64,000 bases of DNA from Paramecium sonneborni. Its lineage: Eukaryota > Ciliophora > Oligohymenophorea > Peniculida > Parameciidae. A program made the position numbers and the translations under genes. This document shows positions 1-12,986 of this stretch, piece by piece. The first letter of the stretch is position 1, and each line of letters opens with the position of its first letter. Location: assembly GCA_905182985.1 (NCBI GenBank), contig CAJJDN010000152.1:39604-103603 (forward strand), in the 5' to 3' direction. The notes under the pieces were generated by a model. It was given only the letters and a program-made list of their open reading frames with translations. It was not told the DNA's origin and searched no databases.

Positions 1-76
1 GCCGCCAATATAAATTCAAATATAAAAACCTTTCTCATTTCTTTTTTAATTTATTTATTTTAATAAAATTTAATAA
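1..76. repeat. Inverted copy of the PAF-acetylhydrolase 5' end
   Basis: The first 76 bases are the exact reverse complement of 13136-13211 (and of 14344-14419), a stretch that spans the start codon of the PAF-acetylhydrolase gene. Identity stops abruptly at base 76. The copy begins at the first base of the window, so its true length outwards is unknown. It could be a genuine inverted duplication or a chimeric end of the assembled scaffold. Confidence 0.85.
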
Positions 77-275
77 CTTATCACCAAATATAATTTTATT
101 ACAAAAATGAGTTTTGATTAAAAATAGAACTTTTGAATTCAATATGTTCATTTCTAAAATGCATGACAAACTCTTTTTATTGTTTTTAAAAGAATGTTTA
201 AATAAGGATATCAGCTCTTATGATTATTAATTTAACTACTGTTTTAATTAATTAATTCAAATTCAAAAAAAAAAA

Positions 276-3200
276 ATGGACTTCATTATTAAAATTGGTG
301 TGGATGGTCATCAATTTCTTTTGACTCTTCCAGCTGAGAATAAACGGTATTTATTGTATAAGATTTTAGATTACAATACTTATAAGAATAGATTTAAAAC
401 GAAACAAAAGTAGAAGTGAAAAATTAATTACTTCTAACAAAGAAAGGAGTTAAATTAGAAGATTTAAATCAATTTGATATTGATTAATAATTGCAATAAA
501 CAGTATAATAATTTCCAGATGAATAAAAATTTTATGTAAATAAACAATATTATTGACATAGACTATATATTTATTTGATCTAAGTGAAAATCCAGAGCAA
601 ATTATTTACCCTTTTCCTAAATATGAGCCTAAAATGGATCTGAAGCAATTGTTATTGCAAGAATAAGCAAAAGAAACTCTTGTGAATTTGAACACAAACA
701 TCCTTAATCATGAGAAAATATTTTTTTAGCATTTACAAAACTTAAAAAATAAATACATACCTTATTAATAAAAGGTAAAATAATTAGAAAAGATTGGATA
801 AGATTTGGAAAATCAAATTTAATCATTTGATATAGTATTAAAGATGAGTAGAATTACATATAAAAATACAAAGGCCAAGAAAGAGGAGTTGACAAAAAAA
901 TAAAAGGAATCTTTAGAAAGAAATTTATAGACAGTTAAGAAATTTGATGATAGTTTAGAACAATTAAAAAAAATAGAGTTACATGCAGCCTTATAAACAA
1001 ATTCATAAAAATATTTAAGTGATATTTATTATAAACCAGAATCAATGCTTAAATGGAAAAACAGTTGTTTAAATACTTAATAAAATTTAAAATAAAAGAT
1101 TGATAAATTAAATTAAGCAATATCTAAATCTAAACAAAAGATAAAAAATGAGAAAACAGAAAATATGACATAATGCTTATCAAGTTATAAAGCAAATTAA
1201 TAATAATACTAACAATTTATTTAAGAAAATAAATCACTCTTGCAATCAGTAGTCTAATCAACAATAGATGGTAAAAGTAATAATTATAAATAGAATACAA
1301 TACTCTAAGACAATATATGATAGATTTTTCATAAGATATAAATGATGAACCAGCCATGTATTATTTATCATAGTTTGAATTATCTTAAGAATAACTGAAA
1401 TAATTTGAAGATGCTGTTATTCATTTAGGAGATCATTTGGAAAAAAGTATTTTGTATCTTTAATCTTAGCTAAATAAGTATTTATGTAATTCACATAACT
1501 TAAATAATAAAATATGTCTAAAATTTTAAAAGTATTTTAAAATTTAAGAGCTCTTGATAAAGAATTTGAGTAACATAATGAAAAGATAAAGTAATATGAT
1601 GAGGAAGTGGAGAAAATGGAGAAAGACTTTTCATATCTTTTAAATCCTGTTTTATTACCTTAAGCTTATTAATAAGCTTTAATTGAAACGAGTAGAAGGA
1701 AAGAATTTAGAGATATATTTGATAAGAAAATTAAATCTTTAATGTCATTAATTGATTAAGAAAAAGATAAACGAAAGAAATTTTTATAGTAGTATGGTAG
1801 AATACTACCTCAAGATTTTATTGGATAATTAAAAAACTTAACTCCATCAATTCAGATTATTAATGCTTTTGCAGATGCTGAATTACCAAATATAACAGGA
1901 TTACATACTGATACATTTAAAAAACGATAAGATAATGATCTTGATTAATTAAAATAATAAATAGAAGATTTAAATTAATAATGCAAACAAACACATCTTT
2001 TTTATTAAGAAAAAACCACCAAAAAATCTTCAACTTATGTTGAATTATTATAATTGACTGCCAAAAACTCAATGAAAATGTTTATTTAGAGAGCAGAAAA
2101 TAAACCATTATCATCAATAGAATAAAACTCAGAAAAATCTTAAAGAGAAAATGATTCAAAGTTAATGAACTTAAAAAATGAATTTAGTGAATAATTGAAT
2201 ATTCAAAAACAAGAATATGACAAATTAAAAATTAAATTATAAAAGTAAGAACAAGATTTTGAATCTAAATTAGTAGAAATTGACACTAAAAATAATTTAA
2301 TTTCAGAGCTTTAATCAAAAGTAGATGCCTTATAAAATAACACAGTGAAATTAAAAGATGATTTAAATAAATTTGTTAGTAAATGTGAAAATTTGGAAAT
2401 TAATTTAATTTAAAAGAATAGTGAGATTTCAAAATTACAATCTATGTAAAAATAACTTAATGATTAATTAAATTAATCTAAATAGATATAATAAGATTTG
2501 CTAAAATAAAAATAGTCATATTAATAATAGTATGAAACTTAAAATGACCAAATAAATGAATTAGATTTATTAAATAAGCAATATTTACAATAAGTAGAGG
2601 ATTATTTTTCTTAGTTAGAAAGTGTTTAAAATGAAAATGAAAAATTGAAATAGAGATTGAAGTTAATTGAATTAGAAAGGGATAATAAATAAATTGAATT
2701 GGAAAAATAGATTTAAGTCTATAATGAATTGTTAGAAGATTATATAGAAAAGAATTCTTAATTGGAAAATTTAAATTAAGAATAAATTGAAAATGCTTAA
2801 AAAGACAAAAAGCTAGAGGAAAACCAAAAGGCTTAATAAAATAAAATTGATAATTTAGACTTAGCTCTTCAATAAAAAAATAATGAATTAATATTATTAA
2901 AAAATCATGATTAATTGCAATTATTAAAAGCATAAGATGATTTTAGGGAAGTATAATTATAATATGAGGATAAAATAAATTGTTTAACTTAAGAGAATTT
3001 GGAATTGACAATATAAATTCAATCTTTAAAGGGTTAGATTGAGTATTTAAACTAAAAATAGAAATCTGATAACATTATTGAAGTATAGTAAAAATTGAAA
3101 TTATTGGATCCTTAATTTTAATTTGACTTATCTTCAGTTTAAATTGGGAAGTAGAGCATTTTCATTCCAGCTTAAAATGATATTTATGTTCCATTATTGC

Positions 3201-3494
3201 TAAAAAACATTCAAGTTTCTAATATATCAGATGATTCCTTATCAAATACTAGTTTAGATTAATAAATCAAATAGAAATTATATAGAGTACAATTAACATC
3301 AATTCCATAGACATTAAGAGAATTTATTATGTATTATTAAAATTTGTATATTTAGTGATACTGGTTTGCTTTTCATATCAGAAGTTATGAACATCACAGA
3401 GACTGAAGAATGCTTTTAGATTAGTGTAAAACAACCAAATTATATAATTGGATTTGAAGGTTAGGATAACTAGATCAAAAGTTTTACTCTATGA
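276..3494 (+). CDS. ATG11/FIP200-type autophagy scaffold
   Basis: About 1032 residues after removing five introns of 23-26 nt; the spliced length is a multiple of three. The first ~85 residues look like a ubiquitin-like fold. Near residue 475 lies an Atg17-like stretch with the motif QYGRILPQDF. A long glutamine/lysine-rich coiled coil follows, and the last ~100 residues match the Atg11 C-terminal domain (IGKQSIFIPAQNDIYVPLL, then LYRVQL). This order, ubiquitin-like, Atg17-like, coiled coil, Atg11, is that of plant ATG11 and animal RB1CC1/FIP200, which hold the ATG1/ULK kinase complex at autophagosome formation sites. That role is inferred from the family. The start is the first ATG before the ubiquitin-like part, preceded by an A-run. 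Confidence 0.85.
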
Positions 3495-3995
3495 ATAAAT
3501 AATTCATTTTAAATATTGATTTAATTTATATTGATTATTTTAAGTCTCAAATTTTAAATTTTGAATTAAAAACAGAAATAGAAATAGGATTATTGTTTAA
3601 ATGGTGAAATGCTTTACTCTACTTGTTCATCTATTAAAATTTTAATTATATATCTATAGAAACTTTTAATTCCAGTAATGGTTATGTAATTATATAAAAT
3701 TAATTTATTATATATTAACGATTTCGTATATATTGAGTCGATTATTATAATTCATTTTCATTAGCAAATATTTCACATAAAGTTTGCTTAAATAATTATT
3801 TTAAATAAATATAGATGCCAGATTTAAACTTAGTTTATTGTAGATCTATAAAAGAAAAAAATATAAATTAATTGAATGCTCATAAAAGATGAACTAAAAA
3901 TTTAAATATTTTTTTTATAAGACTGTTATGTTAATAAAAATAGTGCAGAAATCTGCATAATTAATACAATATGATAGGATTAATAAAATCTTAAA
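3495..3995. other. Intergenic, no gene seen
   Basis: AT-rich spacer between two genes in the same direction. No code-6 frame with coding character or recognisable motif on either strand. Confidence 0.6.
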
Positions 3996-4748
3996 ATGAA
4001 TAAAACTTTAAAATTTAATAGAAGGTAGTAGTCCTCTGAACAGATGGGATTTTGCATACAATGCAATAGCTTCATTGCAATTACTTAAATTGATTCTCAT
4101 TGTCTAAATTGCATGGAAAATAAAAGAAATATATAATGCTGTTCAGATAACATTTCGTTTTAATTGAAGCAGATAAATAAAATTGCAGAGAATGGGATAG
4201 CAAAATGTGAATAAGGCTCTGAAAAGTTAAAATTTTTAATAAGAATTAAAGAGCTTTGCAACTAGATAGAAAGCATAAAATGCTACAATATATTAAGTAT
4301 AAAGAAGTTAAAAGATTTAAAGAGTGAAGTGGAAGTTCTTGTCTCTTATCCTTAGCTCTCTGTGACTATTTTAATGCTTTTTACCAGATTAGAATCTCTT
4401 TTGAAGGAAAAGTTAGAATTATAAAATAAACGTAAATTAATTATTTATGATTCTGCTCGATAAAATGTTACGGCCAGAATATAAACTGAGTAAGTTGACA
4501 ATGAAGACACAATTTATAATTAAAAAAGCTTATCATTTGAAAATGAATTAAAATAGTAATTAGAGTTTAAGAGGAACTTCTATTCTAAATGTCTTGAAAT
4601 GAAAGTGAAGTTACCAAAGAGTCATCCTGCTTAATAAATTCTAGTATTGGATTTATACAAATATGTAATTAGATAAAAGTACAATTTAGAATAGGCTTAA
4701 AAGTTTATCTAGAAATGTTTTAGAGGATATGATCAAAATTAAGTATGA
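3996..4748 (+). CDS. Hypothetical protein with N-terminal CxxC pairs
   Basis: An intronless frame of 250 residues. Near the N-terminus two cysteine pairs (FCIQC and HCLNC, about 15 residues apart) could form a small zinc ribbon. The remainder is helical and charged and ends in a glutamine-rich segment. I recognise no family. The uninterrupted frame in code 6, its length and its cysteine spacing support a real gene. It lies downstream of the ATG11-like gene, same strand, after a 500-nt spacer. Confidence 0.7.
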
Positions 4749-4906
4749 GTAATCTTATTTATTTTATACTTAATTATTTTATATATAATTATAAATAAAT
4801 AATTAATTAGATTTGATAAAGTTAATATATTGATTAATATTTGAATACTAATAAAAAAAAACTTGAAATAGATAATATATAAATATAAGTTAACAATAAA
4901 ATGAAA

Positions 4907-6086
4907 TCAGAATTTAGATGGTTCAGCAATCATAGTTATAGGTTCATTTGGATCATGACAATATCCATTGAATTATGCTTAATTTTGTTAAACAATATAT
5001 ACCTTAAATAGAATTACGTCTTAGCATAATATCCTTTTCTTTAGTATCTTGTTCAGTATCCTAAGTTGACCCACAAGAATTACTGCTATTACTTGGTTAA
5101 TATGGAGCTTTTAATTATTTATTCAATAATTTATTCCATTCAAATCCATTAAACCATGGATGATTCTTTACAGCTTCTGGATTATCTGAACCTAATCTTT
5201 AAGCAGGTTTCCTTTAAATTAACTAAATTAATATTTAAAAATGCACTTAATTAGCAAAATCAGCTGCTTCTAAAGACCATGAGACAGGTACTTCACTTTA
5301 TTTAATTTAAACTTATTTTGCTAATACATTATCTCTAATTTCTTATCTAGATCTTCCAACATATGGTCTTTTACCCAACATACATTCATAAACAATAACT
5401 CCTAATGCAAAATAATCTACAGCTATTCCATGATTTTGTCTGCATAATACTTCTGGTGCCATATATCCTGGAGTTCCACTTGTATCAGATTAATTATCTG
5501 GTCTCCAAATTCTTGCTATTCCCAAATCAGTTAATCGCAAATAACCATCTAAATCAAATACTAAATTCTCAGGCTTTAAATCTCTATGTATTATCCCTTA
5601 TTAATGCAAGTATTCTAATGCTATAATTATACAAGCACAAAAAAATTCTAAATTAATAACTGATATTACTCGTTTCTTCTTCTGAAAATTTTCTATTCTT
5701 ACCTATGTGATATCGAAGATCCCCTCCACTTAATAAATCCATAACTAAATATAAATTCTCTCTATCTTAAAATGCAGCAACTATATTTATTAATGATGGA
5801 TGTCTTAATTAACATAACAATATTTTTTCATTCATAACTGATGCTACACTTTTTTTTGCAATTATTCTAATCTTCAATTATTTTATATACTTTGCTTTAG
5901 ACATCATTTTTAATGCAAAATAACTTTTGTTTTTTCTTCTTTTCACTTTCCAAACTTTACCAAATCCTCCTTTACCTAACACCTCAATAAACTCAAAACT
6001 ATGAACAGATAGGACTATAATTTATCTAGCTAAATACTTGATGTATCTGAAAACTCTTTCTTGTCAGTAATGTTACAATTGCCCAT
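4907..6086 (-). CDS. AGC-family kinase, STK32/YANK-like, probably N-myristoylated
   Basis: 353 residues after removing five introns (22-25 nt). The N-terminus MGNCN has glycine at position 2, as in myristoylated human STK32 proteins. Kinase motifs follow in order: GKGGFGKV loop, FALKMM lysine, [15 protein letters not shown] (very like STK32), [11 protein letters not shown] in place of [12 protein letters not shown]. The C-terminal tail ends with a GYCHDPNEP stretch, included only if a final 25-nt intron ending in AAG is spliced. Without it the protein stops at TGA 4953-4955. The substrate is unknown. It should be a membrane-attached Ser/Thr kinase; the DLG variant keeps the metal-binding aspartate. 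Confidence 0.85.
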
Positions 6087-6964
6087 TATTTAATTAATTT
6101 TAAGTTATAACTCAAACTCAACGTCTTAAATTATTGTTAGACCAGCTCATTTCTGTCTCTATCTTTCAATCAAATACACTTTTTTAATTTGTTTTAAAAT
6201 AATATATTAGTTTCACATTACCCTTCGAACTTTATACTATTTTTCATTTATCAATAAGGTTTAATCCTTTATGAATTAATTAAATAATGAATTTTTAGCC
6301 AAGTTTCAAACCTTATCTTAATTATTTCTTAAAAAAATTTTCTTAATTTATTAAATTACTACATTCAAATAACAAATGATATCACTTTCATTCTTTCTCA
6401 AAAGAATTTTAATTTTCAAAAATCCCCTTAGTTTTATTATTATTCGTTTTCATTTATTTATTTTAAAATAATTTTAATAAATGCTTTTATTCGAAAATTA
6501 AATGCAAAATGATAAAATTCTTTGTTAGAAGGAAAGAGAGAAAAATTTTTAAAACTATAGTAAATATTTTTTCTATATTCTAGTTTGATTTATCAAAAAT
6601 ATTATCTAATTTGAATACTTTTTAAATATTTGTTAGAAAGGAAAATAGAGTTGTAAATTCATTAAATTATTTGAATTTTTGATTAAGGAATAAAAGTTCT
6701 TTGAAAAAAAGAAAAATAGGAGATGAAAAATAGAAATGATTTTATACTTAAATGTAGAATAATTAATAATAAATGTAAGTATATATGAAATGAAGAAAAA
6801 AGTTTATGAAAAATAACTAGTTTTATGAAATGATTATCTACTTATATATATATATAATAAGAAGAATGATATGACGTATAATTGGAAGTCCTCTAATCGT
6901 TTTAGAATAATGTGAAAAACGGATAAATTAAATAAAAACGAAAACTAAACAAAAAAAACAATAG
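6087..6964. other. Divergent promoter region
   Basis: About 880 nt between divergently transcribed kinase and Myb genes. It contains a TA dinucleotide run near 6845-6857. No coding frame found. Confidence 0.55.
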
Positions 6965-8766
6965 ATGTCTAGAGGTTAAATAATAAAATATGAGGTAGAT
7001 ATGTATGAGAGTAAATCGAAAAGAAAGAACGATAAACGTAAATAGAATCAACAATCTCCGATAGCAGATTATGAAAATGATAAAAAAAAGGTTGGGAGGT
7101 GGACACCTGAGGAGGATGAGAAGCTTTAAAAATTGATTGAAGGTTTTGAATAGAAATTAATGAGTAGAATATGGAGAAAAGAGTTGGCGTATCATAAGTG
7201 ACATGATGGAAGGTCGTAGTGCTATATAATGTTTACATCGATGGACTAAAATACTTAAACCTGGACTAAAGAAAGGTATTTTTAATGTGTTTATAGTTTA
7301 GGACCATGGTAAGATGATGAAGATGAGAAGCTATTAGAATGGGTAAAGAATAATGGACCTTGTAAATGGTCTTTATGTGCTGAAAATATAGCAGGAAGAT
7401 CAGGAAAATAATGTAGAGAAAGATGGTTTAACAATCTCAATCCTAATGTTAAAAAAGGAGGATGGACATCTGGTTTATATCTAATCACTATTCGTAGAGG
7501 AGGATCATGAAATATTTAAGGGCTATCTATAGTACTCATCATCTTGGTCAAAAATTGCTAAGAACTTATCAGGAAGAACTGAAAATTCTGTTAAGAATAG
7601 GTTTTATTCTACTGTTAGAAAATTGTTGGCTGATTAAGAGAAAAATGGAATATCATTAAAGGTAAATCCGATTTCATTTATTATTTTAGATGCTTGAAGC
7701 TTAGGGTGAAAATGGTACATCTGCATTATAAACATTTGTTAAAGAGCATCTTTAAAAATATGAATAACAAATGTAAATGTAAATCGAATAGGAGGAACCA
7801 GACTCAGATAAATCAATACAAGAAGAAAAATTAGAAGAATCTGAAATTAAATCTGAAGATGATGATGATGATAGCAAATCAAGAAAGAAAATACAAGCAG
7901 AAACATATCAAGAATAAAATTTACTTTATAGATTACTTAAATAATAGGGAGGACCTATTAAAAGAACTTCATGTATGAAAGATTATTCTACAATCTATAA
8001 AAAATATAAAAAAAGGTATAATTAAAAAAAGAAAGATAAAAAATTGTCAGATAAAGTGGAAAATCTAAGAAAGATGATTCTTAAAAAAGATGATTACAAA
8101 AATTCATCAGAGGAAAAAGAATTAGATTTTTAATAAAATCTTGAATAATAATTAGCTAACTTTTCGCAATAAAAAATTGATGCTCAATCTCAAAATGGGG
8201 ATTCTGATAAAATGAATGAATTTTAAGAAAAATTATTAGCATTTTTTAATTAACAATTAAATGAAGTCATGAAAAAATTTTATGTTGAAATGGGGGATCC
8301 TAAATAAGCCAAATGGTAAATGATTCTTGCTCCTGATGAAAATAAAATTTAATAATAATAATAATAATAATAACAATAATAATTATAAGAAAATAAAAAA
8401 AAAACAAAAAGACAAATTGCTAAAAGTGTTAAAGTCAAGGAAGAAGAAGATGAACAAAATTAAATGGTCATGAATACATTTCTTTAGAAATTTAATCATC
8501 TGGGGTAAATTGGAATCACTCAATTAGGGTATTATATTATACTTAATTTTAGAGCAAATGTAAATGAAGGTAAAAATGAAACTGAAAATCAAATGGTTCA
8601 AGATGCAAAAATTGATTAAAAGATGATGTTCTTAATTAGTTAGTTACATACATTAGAGAATATGCTAGGTGATACAAAAAAGGAATTCAGTAGATTAGAA
8701 GCTAGTCTTTATGAAAAAATCAACAATACTTCATTTCACTCAAACAATTCGAGTGAAAAGAACTGA
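6965..8766 (+). CDS. Three-repeat (R1R2R3) Myb DNA-binding protein
   Basis: 557 residues after five introns of 24-28 nt, in frame throughout. Three Myb repeats lie between about residues 40 and 200: R1 from GRWTPEEDEKL to CLHRWTKIL, R2 from GPWQDDEDEKL to CRERWFNNL, R3 from GGWTSEEDHEI to VKNRFYSTV, with the regularly spaced tryptophans of each repeat visible. This is the 3R-Myb arrangement of animal c-Myb and plant cell-cycle Mybs, which bind DNA and regulate transcription. The C-terminal part is acidic and glutamine-rich, with a run of about ten glutamines encoded by TAA near 8352-8380, and a short helical end. Target genes cannot be inferred. Confidence 0.9.
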
Positions 8767-9279
8767 TAATTAATTATTGTTATTTAAATTCTTTGATTTA
8801 GTGTCAGCCATATAAAAATATTAATATTCATTACATTATTCCTTAATTTTACTAAAATATATCATTCATATTTTTTTATAATAAAAAAAAAATATTAGCC
8901 GTGAAACATCATAATAATACTTCAAATGAGCTAGTTTTTATTTAAAAATGTCAAAAAGAAGTATTTCAAAAATAATCTGATTCTTAAAAGTTAAATTCCA
9001 ATTTGTCTATACCTAATTATTAAAAAATTTTGCTTTTGTTTAAACTTATCGAGCGAATTTTCTTTGGAACAAATTATGAATTTATATTAAATAAAGCTCA
9101 ATAATATAATGAAGGATTTCGTTTGAAAACCCTTTTAAGAATTTAAAAACCAATAGTTCAGTAAAATTTATATTGATTTAAGAAAAGGGTATTGGGATGT
9201 TTAAATAATAACAAAAAATAATTTTTGTTCTTTATTTAGATCTTTTGATCAATTAAAATATAACTTATTTTTTAAAACT
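8767..9279. other. Convergent intergenic spacer
   Basis: Spacer between the 3' ends of the Myb and cyclin genes. AT-rich, no coding frame recognised. Confidence 0.5.
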
Positions 9280-10121
9280 TCAAATCTACTAATTTGGAAC
9301 TCTCTTATGACTCAAAATTTTATTTTTGGTAATCTTTTTGTTTATTCGTTATTTTTTATTTTAATATTTAGCATCTTCTTATAATTGTTTTTCTATTTCT
9401 ATTTCTTAAGCTTTGAGTATTTTATTATGAATAAATTGTGAAAGCGCCACAATTTTTTCTGTAAATTAGATCTATTTTTCCTGAGTGTATACCACTATAG
9501 CTAAAGCAAGTTCAATATGAGAATGTTTGTAAATATCGAAATCTATATAAATTTAAACAAATACCAAGAAGAATAAACAACAATAGACTCTAAATATTTT
9601 CATGTATTTCAATATTCATGGCCAATAAATAATCAGATGAAGTTATGTAATTTAGCTGAAATCCCATAACTTTCATTATTTATTCTTCCATTTCATCATA
9701 CTCTCCATTCTTGTATAGATTCTTACCATCTGAATCGTATAGTTTTATCTAAGTCACCATTTCTGTTTCATTAAACTAAATTTTATTTCCATATTTACTT
9801 TTGATGCTAAAGAATAGGCTGAAATTCCTAATAACTACAAATATTCTTAAGTTATGTTAAAATAATTAAGATAAGTGTCAATATATAAAACAGCCAGCTC
9901 TATAGTTTTTATAGAATGTCTGAATTGCGAAGTTTACTTGTTATAAATGAAAAAAGATACTGCCACAATCCATTAAACCAGAATATCTCTTTTACAAATG
10001 CCTTACTAATCTATCTAATAAAATTCATTTAACTTATTTATTGGTTTCGCCTATAGAAAATTTAAAATATAGATACTTTTTCTCTAATTAATAAATCACT
10101 TATTTGAGAAGAATAAGGCAT
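9280..10121 (-). CDS. Cyclin
   Basis: 256 residues after three introns (26, 23 and 22 nt). The cyclin box is clear: KRDILVQWIVAV, then TIELAVLYIDTYL, then YLQLLGISAYSLASK, followed by the second helix set with EEQIMKVMGFQLNYITSSDYL. Cyclins bind and activate cyclin-dependent kinases. The subtype is not certain, though the box is closest to mitotic-type cyclins. The start is well bounded because an in-frame TGA stands directly before the ATG. The last ~45 residues are a basic, lysine-rich tail, a possible nuclear localisation region. No destruction box seen. Confidence 0.88.
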
Positions 10122-12163
10122 TCAGCTTTTTTTTTTTAAATAATAATAATAAATCTAAGCCCCATTTATAATAAAATATGAGATGTATCCGATTATTTAT
10201 TATATCAAAGTAATAAAAAAAATTTAATATTCCAGAATTAAGTAATCCTTAAATTATTTGAATTCGATTATTCAAACTGTTAAGACACTCTATAGGTAGC
10301 TAGACTAATTTCAAATGCCAAATTAATAACTCAAAAAAGACCTCCTTTATTTAAACCTTGCTATTCAGCTAACTAACTACTTTATTTTATGATTTATTAT
10401 AATTTAAACCTAAATTAAACTTATAATATTTATAAGTTTAATATTTTTTCGAAATTTATTTATAATATATAATTAATAACAACAATTTTTAATAAGTTTG
10501 GTGAAAAAAAATTGTAGATTAAGATATTGAGCAGATAAGTTTATGAGCAAATAGAATTATTAACTTTAATATCTTAATTAATCCAAGAATATAAAATTAA
10601 TCGCAAGCTTATTTAAGAAAATGATTATTGAGACTATGATAACAGAAAATATTTTTATTGACTAAATGTTTATTTTGGTATGATAAATTATCTACTAGAT
10701 TTTAGAAATTAATAAAAATATTTCTAAATAATAATTATTGAAATGAATAGCAACCATTAAATACTACATATAACTTTATAAAACCCTGTTTTCATATCTG
10801 AAGAACAGTTTTTGAGCATAATTATTTAAACATCATGGGGGAATATATTTAAATTAAGAATTTAGAGAAAAATATCAAAGAAGAAAAGAAGATTAAAGAA
10901 GTTAAGTTAATTTTTAATAATTCTTTTTCGCAGAATAAAATCCACTTTCATCTTTAAGTTTAGAAATGTAAAAATTAATTTGTATTTTAATGAATTCAGA
11001 AAAATATCAATTTTTATTAAAAAAACAAAGGGCTTGTTTTATGTAATAGTTTTGGGTGCATAAAGAGTGAATATCAAATTTAAAAAGCAATTTACCTATT
11101 GTTAAACTCTATATCATATGGTTAAATTTATTTTGTTTGATAATAATGTTATTCAAATCTGATTTGAAATAAAAAATATATGCAATCATTTAGTTTGATA
11201 TTTTAAACCGTATAAATATCCTAAAGGACTAAATTGACACATTGAATAAATAATTGAATTAATCTTTTTCTATTGAAAGGAGTTGCTTTTTATATATTGA
11301 TGTTTAATTATCTAATAATGTATTTTAGATAAGCTATCTAATTAAACTTTAAATTCAGATATTAAGTCAAAATAAGGTGATTGATCAAATTCTCTTAATT
11401 ACCTTTCCTGTGCAATAGGTTTAACTAAATAGCTTATCTAATTCAAAACCTTTAATTAAATTAAGAATTTTAAGATAACCTAATTCAAATCTTTTTCCCC
11501 GAAGAAAAATTCTTTTTTTCTCCAGACTGAACCAAGTTTTTTATACAGCAAATCTATTTATTAAATAAGACTTTCCTGTACTTTTATAACCCACACTATT
11601 AATTTTTTTGGTTAACCAAACTCCAATTGCATTAAAATATTTATTATATATAATTAATCAAGTGATTTTAATTAGCTTTATAAAGAATATCAAACCAATT
11701 CAAATACAATTCAATATATTATTATAAGGATATTAGTCTATGACAAATAGAGATATACAGTATCAAGTTTCAAATTTAAAAATAAATAATATTTTTTATT
11801 TTTACTGATTATATTAATAGAAAAGCAGTTGAAATCTGATAATAATGTATATAACAAATTTAGATTACTAATTTTGTTTGCTAACTAATAATTAAAATAA
11901 ATAATGTTGATATTAAATCTTTATTATTCTCAAAAAACTTCTTGAGGTTTTCAAAATTTAGTATAAAATTATTCAACTATCATATCATTATATTTATCTT
12001 TTTATTTTTATAAATCAAAGTGTTGAATATCCTTAAACAATTTAATTTGTATATAATAATTGTTTAATCTTATGTTTGATTAATTAGATTATATCTTTTG
12101 TAATTCATCAACGATAAAATATTTTTTTAAATTATATTTTTATGAAATTATAAATAAATTAAA
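10122..12163. other. Long gene-poor stretch
   Basis: About 2 kb with no convincing gene. A short frame near 10838 (about 50 codons, lysine-rich) and a near-palindromic TAGATAAGCTATCTA with a related copy about 90 nt downstream (11325-11445) were seen but cannot be given a role. Unusually long for an intergenic region in this window. Confidence 0.5.
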
Positions 12164-12986
12164 ATGAAGGCATTGAATTTTTTATAAGAAAAAGCAGAGC
12201 AAGAAGGCACTGGATTTATTCCATTTAAAGATGAAAGAGATGAATTAGGAAATCTAAAGGGATTAACGAAAAGAAGTCTTTCAAGGGGAAATAATAAAAA
12301 AAGCGAACACATTATTGATAGAACAACATCCAATACTTCAAAAACATCTTAAAGGTTGATATATAAAAAATTAAATAAATAGAAATAAAAAAGTAAGATT
12401 TCTAAAAGAAATTTACTCAACACATGGAAATTCTGATTGGTGTAGTTTAACAAATTTACGTAAGCTAGATAAAAAGTTTTAATTGAATATCGAAACAGAG
12501 TTTTAAGTTCAAAAACCACTAACAGGTTTAAACTAAAAGTTATAATTCAATGATGGAATTGTTAGAAAGTTTACTACAAACATTTGCAATTCACCAAGAC
12601 TTGGAAAAAAATAAAAAACTGAAAATTATATTCCCCCCTTAGGATATTATCAACCTTAAGAAATTTTAAAAAGATAACCGATGCTTGTATTCATGGATCA
12701 ATAAATTTCAAATAGCAATAGATTATCCTAACATAAATTTAGTAGAACAGAGGCATCTACTGCTTAACCTGGACTTAGATTAAAATTATCACCAAATAAA
12801 CACTCTCCAGTTCCTTAAGAAATATTAGAGAAAGCTTTTAAGACAGAGAGAATCATTACTTAATAAAAATACAAATATGTTCCTTAAATGATTGATGAAA
12901 AAAATCTCGACAATATAACAGCTAGAATTAATTGCATAAGATAAAAAATATTGCATTCAAAAATGAACAGTATATCGAATCAATGA
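12164..12986 (+). CDS. Hypothetical basic protein
   Basis: 264 residues after one 28-nt intron. Lysine, asparagine and glutamine-rich, with PPLGYYQPQE and LRLKLSPNKHSP-type proline/serine segments and no membrane segment. No family recognised. It looks largely disordered. The 3' 460 nt are repeated at 13735-14194 because of the contig overlap, so this copy is the complete one. Confidence 0.7.

Noticed and set aside
2478..2933. 151-residue hydrophobic minus-strand ORF
   Set aside because: Antisense shadow of the coiled-coil part of the ATG11-like gene; composition explained by complementing Q/K/N codons.
11325..11445. Near-palindromic TAGATA...TATCTA repeat
   Set aside because: Short, AT-only arms; such palindromes are common in this composition and nothing around it suggests an origin or element.
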